This document shows, piece by piece, positions 23,615-34,990 of a DNA stretch of 64,000 nt (its first letter is position 1; each line of letters starts with the position of its first letter). The translations under genes and the position numbers were made by a program. The stretch covers positions 186,001 to 250,000 of the forward strand of contig NW_024881531.1 in the NCBI RefSeq assembly GCF_019059575.1. Direction: 5' to 3'. The notes under the pieces are model-generated. The model made no database searches, had not been told where the DNA came from, and worked only from the letters and a program-made list of their open reading frames with translations. The DNA comes from Amphibalanus amphitrite (Eukaryota > Arthropoda > Thecostraca > Balanomorpha > Balanidae).

Positions 23615-25879
23615 CTACTCTTTGTCGTTCTCCTGCTGTCCGTCCTCGGCTTCCGGCGACGGCCGGCGCTGTGGCCGCGGCTGTTTGCGGCTCCTCTTGA
23701 CGGCGCCCCGCTCACCGCCGGCCGCCTCCTCCTCCTCCTCCTCGCCGGTGAAGAGCGCCTCCTCCTCCTCCTCTTCGGTCCTCATCTCCAGTCGGAGGAA
23801 CGAGCCGCAGTCGATGGCGGCCGGGTCGGCCTGGTCGGCCGCTGCCGAGGCCGGCGGCGGCGCGTGCTGCAGCACGGTGAAGTGCTGCTCGGTGAGCTGC
23901 GCGCAGCTCCAGCACAGCGCCACGTGGTGCAGCGGCCAGTGCAGACAGAACTCGAGCACCGAGCCGAGCGGCGCGGCGCAGTGCGGGCACCGCAGCGCGC
24001 CGTCCGCGTGACGCGCCGACACGTGCGTCTGCAGGGTGGCCGCGTCGCCGGCCTCGAAACGGCACCGCGCCGCCTGACAGCGCAGAGTGCCGCCCGAGTG
24101 GGTGCACACCAGAGGTGGTCGCACCTGGCGACACTCCTCGCACGGCGGTGGAGGTGGGGGCGGGGGTGGGGGTGGGAGCGGCGCCGGCTCGGAGCTATCC
24201 GGCGGCGGCGATGACGTGGGCTCGCTGCGCACGGACGGCACGTTCAGGATGACGGGCGGCGCAGCGCTGCCGCCGCTGGCGGGAAGCGCCGGACTCGGCT
24301 GCGCGCCCGGCCGCTGCTGGTGGCTGTAGCGAACGTGGTCGGTCAGCACGGCCGGGTCCGTGGTACGGAACATACACACGGAACAGTCGAGCATGGCGCG
24401 CCCGTGCTCGGCCACCATGTGCGCCTCCAGCTCGGTGTGCAGCTTGAACGTGTAGGCGCACATGACGCACGTGAAGCCCTGCCGACTCTGCCCGTTCTGG
24501 TGGGTGCTCAACTGGTGGACGCTCAGCGTCATCTGGTCGTCGCAGACAAAGAAACACTTGATGCAGATCTTCTTGCCGTGCACTTTCGCGGCGTGCCAGG
24601 TGAGCCTCTCGGAGCGCGCAGCTTTGTACGGACACAGGGGACACGTGTACGGCTTGGTGTGTGTGTTCATGTGCCGCTTCAGACACCACGAGTCGAATCC
24701 ACGCCAAGGGCACTCGGGGCAGGCGAACGCGCCCTGGCGGCTGGCGCGCTCCGGGGCCTCGGCGGCCTCTGTGCCGGAGGAGGCGTCAGACTCGCTGGGC
24801 GTCGAGTCGGCGCGCCGCTGGCGTCGGTTCTCCTTCTGTTCGGCGCACGGCGAGGCGGCCCGTTTGGTGGGCGCCGGACTGTCGGGCGGCGACACGGCCC
24901 AGCGGCGCACGCCGACACGCGGGTTCGGGCTCAGCACCAGCGGCTTGACGTCTTCGCGCGGAGGGGTTGGAGCGGGCGGCGGCGGCGGCGGTGGTGGCAG
25001 TGCAGGAGGGGACGGCGCAACCGCCACCGGCTTCTCCGGGGAGCGCGGCGGCTGTGAGTCGGAGGTGAGCGACGCCGCTCGCGAGTAGTACACCTGCGCC
25101 GTCAGCGTCTTGGGCGGGATGCGCCGAATGCGCGTCACATCATACGGCTCGTCGCGGTGGATCCTGAGAAAGTGCTTCTTCACATGGTCGGCCCGGTTGA
25201 ACATCCTCTGGCAGATGTAGCACTGGAAGGGCTTGTCCGACTTGTGGATGTTCTCGTGTCGGTTGAAGAGGTCTCGCCGGTGCGTCGAGTACGGACAGTG
25301 CGGGCAGTGGTGCCGCTTGCCGCCGGCGCCGTCGTCGATCACCAATTCCTCGACGATGGGCTCGTCGTCGGCCGGCGACGGCGGTGCGCGCAGCTCGGAG
25401 TCGCGCTTCAGCTCGGATAGCCGCTCGAGGATGTCGGCCATCACGTGGCTGTTGCTGAACTCGGCCACCTCCGAGACCCGGTCGCCGTGATGACGCACCA
25501 GATGCATGCGCACGCACCGCTGCCACGAGCTCATGTACGGACAGTGCGGACACTGGAACGCCTTGAAGTCGGCGTGCGCGCCCAGCCAGTGCTCGGCCAT
25601 CGGACGGGCCAGGAACGCGGTGACGGCGCACTGGCCGCACCGAAACAGACGCTGCTCGGCCACGTAAGTGGCGATCGGCGCGTTGTGCCAGCGCAGCTCG
25701 GCCGGGCCGCCGGCCGTCAGCGACAGCGCGCCATCGCTGCTGTCGGCTCGCTCCAGCTTGATGACCTCTGCGCCGCTGTCGGCGCGCTCCAGCGTGACGT
25801 CAGTGCGCCGCAGCCGCGCCGAGATGGCCTCCATCAGGCTGACGCCGCTCATCGCCGCAGCCATCGGTCCCTGCGGCAC
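23615..25879 (-). CDS. chn: Charlatan-like multi-C2H2 zinc-finger protein, 754 aa (750 from the second Met)
   Basis: C2H2 fingers lie at residues ~81-102, 110-131, 192-212 and 220-241, and again at ~387-407, 413-434, 439-460, 471-492 and 499-520. Two more cysteine/histidine clusters lie around 610-670. The third and fourth fingers (CPYSTHRRDLFNRHENIHK and FNRADHVKKHFLRIHRD) closely resemble Drosophila Charlatan, a REST/NRSF-like regulator of neuronal and sensory-organ genes. A poly-Pro linker, Ser/Pro stretches, Glu runs (~705-730) and a basic KRSRK complete the protein. Two starts are possible: ATG 25879, or ATG 25864, which follows a plausible acceptor (CTGTGTGCCGCAG|GGACCG); in the latter case an upstream 5' exon exists. 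A nuclear DNA-binding role is inferred from the family. Long frames on the opposite strand are shadows of the GC-rich coding sequence. Confidence 0.88.
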   Translation of the reverse strand: MPQGPMAAAMSGVSLMEAISARLRRTDVTLERADSGAEVIKLERADSSDGALSLTAGGPAELRWHNAPIATYVAEQRLFRCGQCAVTAFLARPMAEHWLGAHADFKAFQCPHCPYMSSWQRCVRMHLVRHHGDRVSEVAEFSNSHVMADILERLSELKRDSELRAPPSPADDEPIVEELVIDDGAGGKRHHCPHCPYSTHRRDLFNRHENIHKSDKPFQCYICQRMFNRADHVKKHFLRIHRDEPYDVTRIRRIPPKTLTAQVYYSRAASLTSDSQPPRSPEKPVAVAPSPPALPPPPPPPPAPTPPREDVKPLVLSPNPRVGVRRWAVSPPDSPAPTKRAASPCAEQKENRRQRRADSTPSESDASSGTEAAEAPERASRQGAFACPECPWRGFDSWCLKRHMNTHTKPYTCPLCPYKAARSERLTWHAAKVHGKKICIKCFFVCDDQMTLSVHQLSTHQNGQSRQGFTCVMCAYTFKLHTELEAHMVAEHGRAMLDCSVCMFRTTDPAVLTDHVRYSHQQRPGAQPSPALPASGGSAAPPVILNVPSVRSEPTSSPPPDSSEPAPLPPPPPPPPPPPCEECRQVRPPLVCTHSGGTLRCQAARCRFEAGDAATLQTHVSARHADGALRCPHCAAPLGSVLEFCLHWPLHHVALCWSCAQLTEQHFTVLQHAPPPASAAADQADPAAIDCGSFLRLEMRTEEEEEEALFTGEEEEEEAAGGERGAVKRSRKQPRPQRRPSPEAEDGQQENDKE

Positions 25880-25897
25880 ACAGACGGGTCGGACACA

Positions 25898-26114
25898 GGT
25901 CAGACGCCGGGTGACGTCATTGGAGAGCTCGGGTCAGACGCTGGGTGACGTCATTGGAGAGCTCGGGTCAGACGCCGGGTGATGTCATATGGTCGCTAGG
26001 GTCGCCACGGATTGTACGGTCAAACGGTGTGTGACGTCATAGAAGCGTTTAAGTCACACGGTGTGTGACGAGTCGACGACATAGACACGCTTAGGTCATA
26101 AGGAATGTGACGTC
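25898..26114 (-). promoter_or_regulatory. CRE/CCAAT cluster upstream of the charlatan-like gene
   Basis: A 34-bp unit is repeated about 2.7 times from 25898 (GGTCAGACGCCGGGTGACGT then CATTGGAGAGCTCG). Perfect palindromic CRE sites TGACGTCA occur at 25912, 25946, 26032 and 26107, with a one-base variant at 25980. In the first two, TGACGTCA is followed by TTGG, so the minus strand reads CCAATGACGTCA, a CCAAT/CRE composite. Another CRE is at 26601. CREB/ATF proteins bind such sites in animals; their use here is inference. Confidence 0.6.
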
Positions 26115-26958
26115 AAGAAAACGCTCAGCTAGGTGGTTAAGTGATTGTGACACTAACGACTAACGGCATCGTGTCATGCCACGGTGGACGTCAGCTGGGA
26201 GTGTTTCTAGAGAAACAAAACCACGCACTTTACAATGACGGAAGAGAGGGTTTACAATATTTGGAGATACAAAAGCGTAGCTTGTGACAGATCGCTAGTG
26301 ATCATCGAAGCAGCATGATTAATCTTTGATTTCTAAACGGATTTAGGCGATTTAGCTACGTCGCTTTATCAGCTACAGCGCTATCAATTTGTTTGCATTG
26401 CAACAATGGCGGTTAATGCCCATGGCTGTATCAGGTGACAGGCATGCAGGTGACTTTATAAGACACTCAGTAGAGAAGCCGTTGGATCAGCTGCAATCAA
26501 GGTGAAACTGTTAACATGCGGGCGCCGTGCCGACTGCCGGTCATCGCGCGCTATCAGATGAGCCGTGCCGGCCCCTTCGTGACGTTTATGGTCACACTGA
26601 TGACGTCATAAGATTTAACAAACAGGTGGTATCACAGGGCCACTTATGGCTCGTGATCCAACAGTCAGGCCGGAACTCCAGCTGCGGAAGACACCGGTTG
26701 CTTTGATTTACAGCTCATCTATATTTCCGAAAGCGCTCGAGAAGTTTTAGTGCGGAAGTTCCCACGGAAGCTGAACTGTCAAGTTCGGTCGCTGGATTTC
26801 GCAGTCGTGGAACATGGTTCCGATTCAGGTCAGGTGGACAGATGTACCCGGATTCTATTCTGTCAGGGAGCCGGGAAGTTCCATATGACTACTGACGGGT
26901 GTAGCGATGCATTCCAGGTTTCCGCACTGCGGTCTGGCCGGCGGGTCGGGGCACCTAC
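26115..26958. other. Upstream region of the zinc-finger gene
   Basis: No gene seen. Holds the isolated CRE at 26601-26608. Confidence 0.45.
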
Positions 26959-26962
26959 TTAA

Positions 26963-27883
26963 CCCGCGAGTTGCTGGGGGGGGGGGCGTTAAACGCCCCC
27001 ACTTTATTCGCCGGGCCATAGCATAAAAATGGCGTGCCGCAGGCGCGCCAAATTTTGGGTACCTGTAGGGAATTGATTGAAGTTTATTTTGACAAAGTTT
27101 CAAAAAAATCGGTCGGAAAATTTTTGAGATATCGAGGTTTTAGTGACGTCATGATTTCTGAGTTTTCGACCAAAAACGGCATATGTTCCAAAAATCATAT
27201 AAAATCACAGAATAGACATACAGACATGCCGTAAACGCCATTAGACTGCCAATACCATGAACAATCAAATGGCTATCTTCGATTATTGATTATCGTTCCG
27301 CATTTTCCAGAATCTTGAACTGAATCTTGACAATTTCTCGTGACTACTTCACGACCATGATACATGCATTTCTTAAATTGAACTTTTTGAGCCAAACAGG
27401 TACACATATGATAAAATGAATGCCACCATCGTGTTCTACGCCCCAAATTACCCATAAAACATGTGTCACAGGCTGCGAATATCAGTTTTGATTTTCGGGG
27501 ATATGTGCCTACCCGGTTGACCTGACCTTGACCCTGACCTATGCTTGACTGACCCCTACATGGAGCTGACACTCCTGTAGGCCTTATATGATGGATTGTG
27601 CACCGTTTTGACAGAGTTACTGACGAGAGGCGCCCATTGCGAAGTCCTGAAGTCCATGCTACTGAAAGCCCGATTTTAGGTGTTTGACCTGACCTTGACC
27701 CAACCTGTGACCTCAAAATTCAACTTTAAAGTACTCATCTGAAGCGTCTCGTCGCGTTCTTTCGTTTGCCGCCTCGTGCGTTTCGCTGCGCCTATTGGTT
27801 CTCGAGTTATCGGCTGGGGGCGTTTAACGCCCCCCCCCCCCCCAGCAAACGGTGGGTGGCGAAATACCCCAGCAACTGCCGGG
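26963..27883. mobile_element. TTAA-flanked (piggyBac-like) element, 921 bp, copy A
   Basis: The left terminus CCCGCGAGTTGCTGGGG and right terminus CCCCAGCAACTGCCGGG are inverted with two mismatches, and TTAA flanks both (26959-26962, 27884-27887). Hairpins with loop GTTAAA/GTTTAA lie inside each end (GGGCGTTAAACGCCC; GGGCGTTTAACGCCC). It is nearly identical throughout to the element at 61819-62739. A 147-codon antisense frame inside is also present in that copy but shows no domain. Confidence 0.85.
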
Positions 27884-27887
27884 TTAA

Positions 27888-28795
27888 AGGGCGACCTGGT
27901 AGTTTGCACAGCTGGGACAATTATGCCGAACCTTGAAAACCAGCATAAACGATGAAATAAAGGCTCTCCGGTTAGCGCAGGTTAGGAAGGAAGCTTTCCG
28001 TTTTTATATCGAGTTCCGGCTCACTCCGGGCTTGAAAGTGACTGAGTGATGGGGTTAACGTTTACGATGTAATATCATTGGCACGTAATATTTCTAAAAC
28101 GCACTTGACTAAGATGCCAGACTTTCACGTCTGAGGTCCGGTTCCTATCGGGTCGAATTTGCACGTCAACGAGACGCATCGACTGAGCAATGCGTGGCTG
28201 CGCTGGCTGCGGGCCTGGTAAATGATAATTGCTCGCCCCCTGAGTGAGGGTAAAACAATCGCCGGGTAGGTGTGCCAACAGGAAAAACAGCCGCGCGTCA
28301 ACCACCGAGTGAATCAGCCGCCCAAAGAGGTTTGCCCGTCTGCAATCGGGCGGTAGTCAGTTGGCGTGTCACAGATAATGTGACATGAGAGGGCAAATCG
28401 TTTGGATAATACGACTTCACTTATCTATTAGATCGCAGTGTCTTTGGTCGTGATAGCAGGTGGATGGGTGCGCCTGACGTGTCCGTTATGAAGTCATCAG
28501 GCTCTAATCCGCGACAGTAAACCCAAGCCGGAAATAGTGGATCATATCAGCTTAAGCCGTGCATCAACTTACAGGCTAAGTCGATATCTAAATATACCTC
28601 GACCAAAGTCCTTCACGCCATGACTTGGCTGTGCGGCCACAGTCCACACCTGTTTTCTTATTCCGTAGCTAAATATTTAAATGCAAATATCGATTGTCCG
28701 ACCATCAGCGTCGCAGAAGCGGCCTGGGAGAACCGATCAACGCGCCAGTTCTGAGGTTGACTTCGTTAGCTCGTCAGTAATCTGGTAAACGGACT
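27888..28795. other. Intergenic
   Basis: No gene or complete element was recognised. Confidence 0.5.
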
Positions 28796-28990
28796 AGCCC
28801 GACCGACCGGTCTCCGTGACTGGCCCGAGTGCCGCCCCCGCTGCTGCGGTCACTGGGGCCTCGCCCTGGAAACACCGTCAGCCGCCGCCCCCGGCCCCGG
28901 GCCGCCGACGGGCCCGTGTGGGCGGACTGAGGACAGACGGCGGTCGTCCGACCCCCCCCCCCCTACCTGCCCGCAGGGGGGGGGGACCAA
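28796..28990. other. GC-rich island with C and G homopolymers
   Basis: Pro/Arg/Gly-coding low-complexity sequence in several frames. Could be an untranslated exon or CpG island; no domain is visible. Confidence 0.35.
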
Positions 28991-29950
28991 ACAGTCGTGG
29001 TGAAGTTACAGAGGCCAGAGCTCCTGCAGCAGTATGGGGGCATGAAGGCATTGACGTGTTTGGGAACGACTGTCTCCGTAATCAAGATAATTGTAGATAT
29101 GGTCGGTTTCAGGTAATTGTGTGGAAGAGTTAAGTATGTTTCATTGCAATATTGCAATGCACACCATACGAAGGTTCAAACTGCGTATCATTTTTAAACA
29201 TCAAAGTTGTACAATGGCCGACAAAGGCATTGTGGTTCTTACCACCTTTGACATCCGCAATGTTGAATCCATATTGGCCCTAGGTTCATATAATGATTTC
29301 GATGCATTCCAGGCGTGTTATATAACCGGGACTCTGCGGGGGCGACTGCTAACTAGTTTCACTCACTCAGTGAGTAGGTATTTGGAAAATAGCTCGATCC
29401 CGTTAGCAAGCGAAGCTTTGTGTCCGGGAATGACGGACTCAGAACGGCCGTTCACGGACTCCCGGGCGTCCCGGCCACTAAGTCCTCGAAGTATTCTCTC
29501 TGAGTCCTCGCGCTATCCTCGGGGAGTCCTGTATAGGAGTCCTCATCCAGTTGTTCCGGCCATTGGCCCTGAGTACGCCCCCACACAGCCGCTGTGAACG
29601 CAGCTCGCTGCAGCGGCTGGCCGCGTAGGCGGGCAGTGCGCAGGTGATGAAAATAGAAGACGCCCGTAATGCAATTGCAGACGGCTGGAGATGTTTTGGT
29701 TTAGTGGATTCTTTCATGCAGAATGGAAATGATTCGAGGCTTGATTCGAGGTTTGATGTTCACCGTGAAGTCAACTTAGCGGCGCTGCGTTGGATTCAAG
29801 ATCACGAATGTATCACGAACATGTGAGTGACGAAATCTGTGCGTGTTTCCTGCGTGTCCCCCTCGCCAGTCATTAACCGTGTGGGGGTCGGGGAATCCAT
29901 GCGATGCCAGTGAAGTCCACCTTTGAAGGTCGTTTACCCAAAGCAGTCCT
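28991..29950. other. Intergenic
   Basis: No gene recognised. A short patch at ~29450-29545 repeats AGTCCTC-like words. Confidence 0.4.
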
Positions 29951-30320
29951 GCGGCGGGCGTGTGGTCGTTACGGCCAGTATTTCTGTCTCGCCATACCCG
30001 GCCTATAGAACCGGGTAAGGTAGCACCGCGCCAGTGCTCGGGTCGGGCGGGGAAGTTTTCCAGTGCGGCCGCCGCCTCCGCAGCTGCAGCTCGGAGCTGC
30101 GGAGCTGGCAGCTCGTCGGGCGGCGGCTGGCACGGCGCGCGTGGGCGCGGGCGGGGGCGGACTGGTAGCCGCTCGCCGCCCGATCCATAGCGGCGCAGAG
30201 CCGCCCGCCGCCCACCGGCGGCTGTCACGGCCGGCCAGCCGCTGCCGCCGGCTGTCGGCGCTGTCACCTGTCCGCTGTCACCCCGGGCACTGTCAGAGAG
30301 GTGGCCCAGAGCCGCCAAAA
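29950..30320. other. GC-rich, CpG-containing island
   Basis: Rich in GCCGC and GCTGC words; frames on both strands are Ala/Arg/Gly/Pro-rich and overlap. Interpreted as an island or UTR exon rather than coding sequence. Confidence 0.4.
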
Positions 30321-32280
30321 CCCTCCACTGATGTCCGGTTATGGCAGTTAGCCTGTTGGGACATCAGCCAAGGATTGTCATCCGCCAGACATTCTAGGAA
30401 TGGTCATGAACTGTCAGCGGCCGCCATAATGCGTCAGATAACGCCGTAACCATCTGACGATCTGTGACGGTGACATATATTCTGTCAGAGCATGTCAGAG
30501 GTCAGGCTGGCTAAGTCCGAGGGCTTTATCAAAGGCCCGAAGAAGCTCGTATCTGACGGCGCCCGCTTATCGTTTTGGACCGCTCCCTAAGCCTATCCTG
30601 CCTAATACCGCGTCCGTCTCACAGGTATGTCCCAGTGGCGTCACCGCCGTGTCAGAGGGATACGAGTGCCGTGTCCGGCCCGAGTTGTCACTGAGTCGCG
30701 CCGTACTGTGGCGGATGGGCCTTGTCGCAGTCGGCCAGGAGAAGAGATACATTTCCGCCGGAACTTACACTCCTTTCCCGCATAGCAACGAGAATAGGGC
30801 ACCTCGATCCGTGTTGCACCGTGAGCTTTGCTCGTTTCCTGTAACCGTCAGGTTTAAATTGTTAGGGGCTTACGTTTATCATAGACGGAATCAACAACTG
30901 TATTCTCGGAAGGCTTCCAGAGCGCTGCGACTGCCTCATGTCACTCCCATCGTTTGATTTATGTCATGCGATCGTGAACTCGTTTTTGACGTTTCCTCGC
31001 GGGTGCCAGGTGCCGTCTGCACTCTGCAGGCTGTGGTCTGTCGATCGCGTGTGACAGCTCTGTCAGACACCGTCAGTTGCGGCGGTCACCTGGTCGGATC
31101 AACCCTGTGACTCACTCTCTGTAGAGCGCCGTTCAGTCTGCACTGGTAAGCCTTTGTCTCAGGTGTGAGAGCAGTCTCAGCTGTAACATGCCGTGAACTG
31201 GACAGCCAGTAGGCGGTGGAGACGATGAGAGACAAATGGTGTTGGCGTTCGTACCAGAGAAGTTGGGTACGTTCGTACCAGAGAAGTTGGGTATGACGCG
31301 AGCTGGGCGGTAGGTCGGCCATGGGAGTCAGCCTCGCTCGCGTAGTCAGCAAATGATCCATTCCAAATATCCAGTATTTTTAACCCCAGCACTCAATTCA
31401 TGGAGAGAATGGGAACATATCTTACGGCTTACGTAACAACTATTGGGAAGGGTAATGGGATGTAACACAGCAATACTTCCGAGACATTCAATAACGGTAT
31501 ATGACGCATGTTATGGCAGTTCGAGCGATAGTCTGAGCTAAAAATACGCTACCCAATACATGGCAACTTCCGCAGTAACGGAGCCTCCGCCTGCGGCCGT
31601 CTGGTCTGGCCCCTGACGAAAGGAAGTCGGCTGGTCTGGAAGGTCACGACACTGTCACACATGATGTCACCGGTGAGGCACGCTCTTATCGCCCTGTTTG
31701 ACACACATCCCTCGGAGCCTGGCGATGCCGCGGGTCAGTCCCTGATTACGACGCAGAGTCCATGACCATGACAGTGTGGCCCTGATATGCGACGCATAGC
31801 TGCTTTTGCCTGTCCTAACGCCAAAAGACACTAGGTTCGTGCGCTGCTGGTGGAGAAAATTACCCAAATATGGACAATAACTTTGTCCGTGGGAATGAAA
31901 AAAGAATGGTGACCTAAAACAATTGGCCGAGTCATATTTACGAGTATGTGCAATGCTATAGTTTGGGCAGCTGTAGCGTTGTTCTGCTCTTTGAGAACCT
32001 CTACCTAAACATGGATTGCTGAGATCAGGCGAATGCCCACTGTCTGCGGGACAGTATGTAGGTATAGGACTGTCTGGATGAACCGCAACCTGACTGGATA
32101 CGCAGGCTGGAATACAGAGGAGGGCAAAGTTGCGACTGGTAATTCAGCTGTTCCAAACCTTACGGAGACCACGCAGTAGGGCTCGTCCAGCGGAGAGGTT
32201 CATACCTGGCAATACCGGGTTCACAGTGATCATGTCCGGCACGTCTGTTCACGGTTCATCGCGCCTGGTTCCCGGTTCGC
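30321..32280. other. Intergenic
   Basis: No gene recognised. A 20-bp near-direct repeat (TTCGTACCAGAGAAGTTGGG) occurs at ~31249 and ~31272. Confidence 0.45.
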
Positions 32281-32439
32281 GGTGTGCCTGGTTCCCGGTG
32301 CCGGGTCGGCGGCGTCTCCGGGGGCGTGGCCGGACGAGGTCGCCGCTCCTAGCCTCCTACCCGGCCCCGCACTCCGCCTGGGTGTGGTGGGCGTCAACGG
32401 CGGGTTGTGGGCGGAGACGGTCGATTTATCGAGCGGCCC

Positions 32440-32700
32440 GTGACCTTACCCCCACCCGCCCCCACTCCGCCAGTGCCCACCGGGGCCTCCGCCCCAGCTG
32501 CCCAGCGCAGCCTCCGCCTCTGCCGGTGGCGGCACGCAGCTAACAACAAAGCTGGCGATACCCGGGTATATAGCGGCAGCTGGACGGCACTACACCGGTT
32601 CGACGCAAAACCCATAAAAGCATGTCACCAACATCCCACCAATGGCGGCACCTCAGATACTGATCTGACGTCATTGGTGCCATGTGACGTCATTGGTAGC
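32440..32700 (-). promoter_or_regulatory. Candidate minus-strand core promoter with first exon
   Basis: Read on the minus strand: two CCAATGACGTCA composites (complements of TGACGTCATTGG at 32666 and 32685) lie about 95-120 bp upstream of CTATATACC (TATATA at 32567-32572). A GC-rich stretch follows, ending at a donor-like GGGGGTAAGG near 32450. The same CCAAT/CRE composite occurs next to the charlatan-like gene 6.7 kb downstream. This could be a distal promoter and noncoding first exon of that gene. TATATA is symmetric, so the plus strand cannot be excluded. Confidence 0.35.
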
Positions 32701-34084
32701 GTGAAACGACCTTCGTGAATACAGCACTGATCGCTCGGTCGATGCTATTGGTGTCTGAGTGCTGTCGCAGTCCCCAGCGGTGACTCAGCCCGCCCTGTTG
32801 CTGTGTGGGGACTGGGGAGGGAAGCCGACTGCTGCGGCTCTGTCTCGGCTGGTACTCCCCAGTTACTCCGCGGAGGCCGTGTAGAGGACAAAGAGACGGC
32901 CGCCGCGGCAGCGCAACACCGCCGGTCGCTGTCGACCCGTCGCCATTAATGTCGCATCGGATGTCTGATAGGGCGGCACACGCGCTGTATCGTCGGCCTC
33001 CAGAAATAGAACTGCAACTCTATAATGTACGCTGGCTGCGGTGGATGGAAAACCTGAATGGCACATATGGAATGGAGTGGTCGGGGACTCGGGTAAGCGG
33101 AAAGTTTTTGTAAAGGTCATTTGGCAGGGTTAGGTGGAATGGTTTCTGCGCTTATCTGCCGCAGTCCTTGTATTTGATCCGGTACATCTCCATCTTCAAT
33201 TAAGCAGACGTTAGCCGCTGTTTGATAAGTAACCAGTGTTGTCCTGTGGAATGAAGTCATGGAATATCTTGGTTGCGCTTCCCTTTACAAACTTTTTATT
33301 GTTCAATGTTTTATGTGTTTGATGAGTGTGTACCATCCTGGGGATAGGTACATACACGAATAATTATGATATTGCACCAGTCCCGATTGTGGCATGCTAG
33401 TTCCGTAAATCGTTACTCATGAAACGCCAACGCACAACATCCATCCACCATTTCAGCTATCTGACCCACTTCCTCAGGTCTCCGTACGCCACATGAGTCG
33501 ATTATCCGAGAACCTCCGGGATCCCTATGCGGCATGTTTTACCGCCGTTCTTTCCGCTACCATGGCTCAGCCTGCCCCACTGCCGGTCTCGGGCGGTCGA
33601 CAGAGTGAACATAGTCGCTTATCGACAGAGATGATGCGTCGGGAGAGTTATGAGCGAGCCCTCAGGGTACCTCGGCTCGTCATCGGTTTAGTAATGACGC
33701 TCGGTCACGCGCCGAAAAACAGGCTGGACACCGGCGACAATGATCGTTTCGATGAGCGCTTATAGATGGGATGGGAGGAAGGGAGGGAGGATGGGATGAA
33801 GCGCTTATAAAATGTGGTTGAGGGAGTGTTGATAAACTCAGAGGAGACAAATTGGCTCGGAAGACAAATTGGACAACTGACGAAATAAAACAACAACAGC
33901 AAAGGAATACCGCAAAGGAATACCGATCCAATATTCCAAATAGATGCGTCTCTAACGCGCCGGGCCTCGAAACGTGTGTTTGGAAGAATGGATCAGACAA
34001 CCGAGTTGAAACAAGGACGACAATGATGCACCGAAGATGTAAAAAAAAACGAATGAACGAAAGCGAATAACAAAGAACCACACC
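32701..34084. other. Intergenic
   Basis: No confident gene. Overlapping short frames without domains. Confidence 0.45.
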
Positions 34085-34990
34085 TCAGCTGTTTTGGCTG
34101 TATACTGCTCCGAATTGCCACGTGGAGTCGACGGCCACGCTGGCGACTCGGACACCTCCCCCTGGTAGCCTCGCTGCTCGGATTCCCGGTCCGGGGACGT
34201 GGGACGGAGACGGTTCTCTCGACACCAGCCCTCGGCGGCGAGCGCCGCCCGCTCTTTGTGCCGGTCGGCCGAGGGTCGGCCTCCCCTCCCCTCTGCGCGG
34301 GTCGGGGGAGGGGTGGGACGCCCGGGCCGGGGCCGGGGAGGGGGGAGGGAGGGAGGGTGGGAGGGACGCCGCCGAGGGGACGCGCCTCACCTGCCTCTCT
34401 CTCCTCTCTCTCTCTCTCTCTCCTCTCTCCAGCGCGCTTTACACTCTGTCCTGACTGCGCAGGACGTGGCGTTTGGTTTGCCGCAGCTCTGAGAAGTTTG
34501 GGATGGTTGCCGCGGTAAATCCGTATCGCGAATGTCTGCCGGTGTCGACGGTAGCCGTGCTCACAGACGCAAGACACGTGCGCACGTGTACACACAACGC
34601 CTTCCAGTCCAGTCCAGTCCTGGCCAGTCCAGCCCGATTCTCTCCTCTCCTCTCCTCTCCTCTCCTCTCCTCTCCTACCCTGTTCTCCACTGCACTGCAC
34701 AAAGTACCGCCAACACACCCGCAGCACACGATGCTGAGATCCACTGGGGACTGAGTCCGACTCCGTGCTGTCGGTACGAGCGGTGGCGGCAGAATCTGTG
34801 CAGGGCGGCGGCGCCGCGCCGAGCCCACCACCCACAGCCCGCCGCCCACGCGCCGCCGCCGCCGCCGCCGCCCGCCGCCCAGCCGCCGCCCACGGCCGAC
34901 AGCCCGCCGCCCACGGCTGCCGCCCCCGCCCGGCGCCGCAGCAGGGGCGCCGCCAGGTTCCACGGCACGGGAGGTAGGGGATATATGAGT
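34085..34990. other. GC-rich island with (CT)n and TCCTC repeats
   Basis: Contains a CT-rich microsatellite (~34395-34432), a TCCTC pentanucleotide run (~34638-34676) and a CCGCCG-rich block (~34800-34970). The last block is followed on + by GGGAG|GTAGGG, which could be a splice donor. Long frames exist on both strands but are low-complexity Pro/Ala/Gly. A noncoding or poly-Pro exon is possible. Confidence 0.4.

Noticed and set aside
24320-25088. Plus-strand frames of 208-245 codons
   Set aside because: Antisense shadows of the GC-rich zinc-finger coding sequence; no domain, and the minus frame has clear C2H2 fingers.
29776-30318. 180-codon minus-strand frame
   Set aside because: Low-complexity Ala/Arg/Pro, overlapped by comparable frames on the other strand; more likely a GC-rich island.
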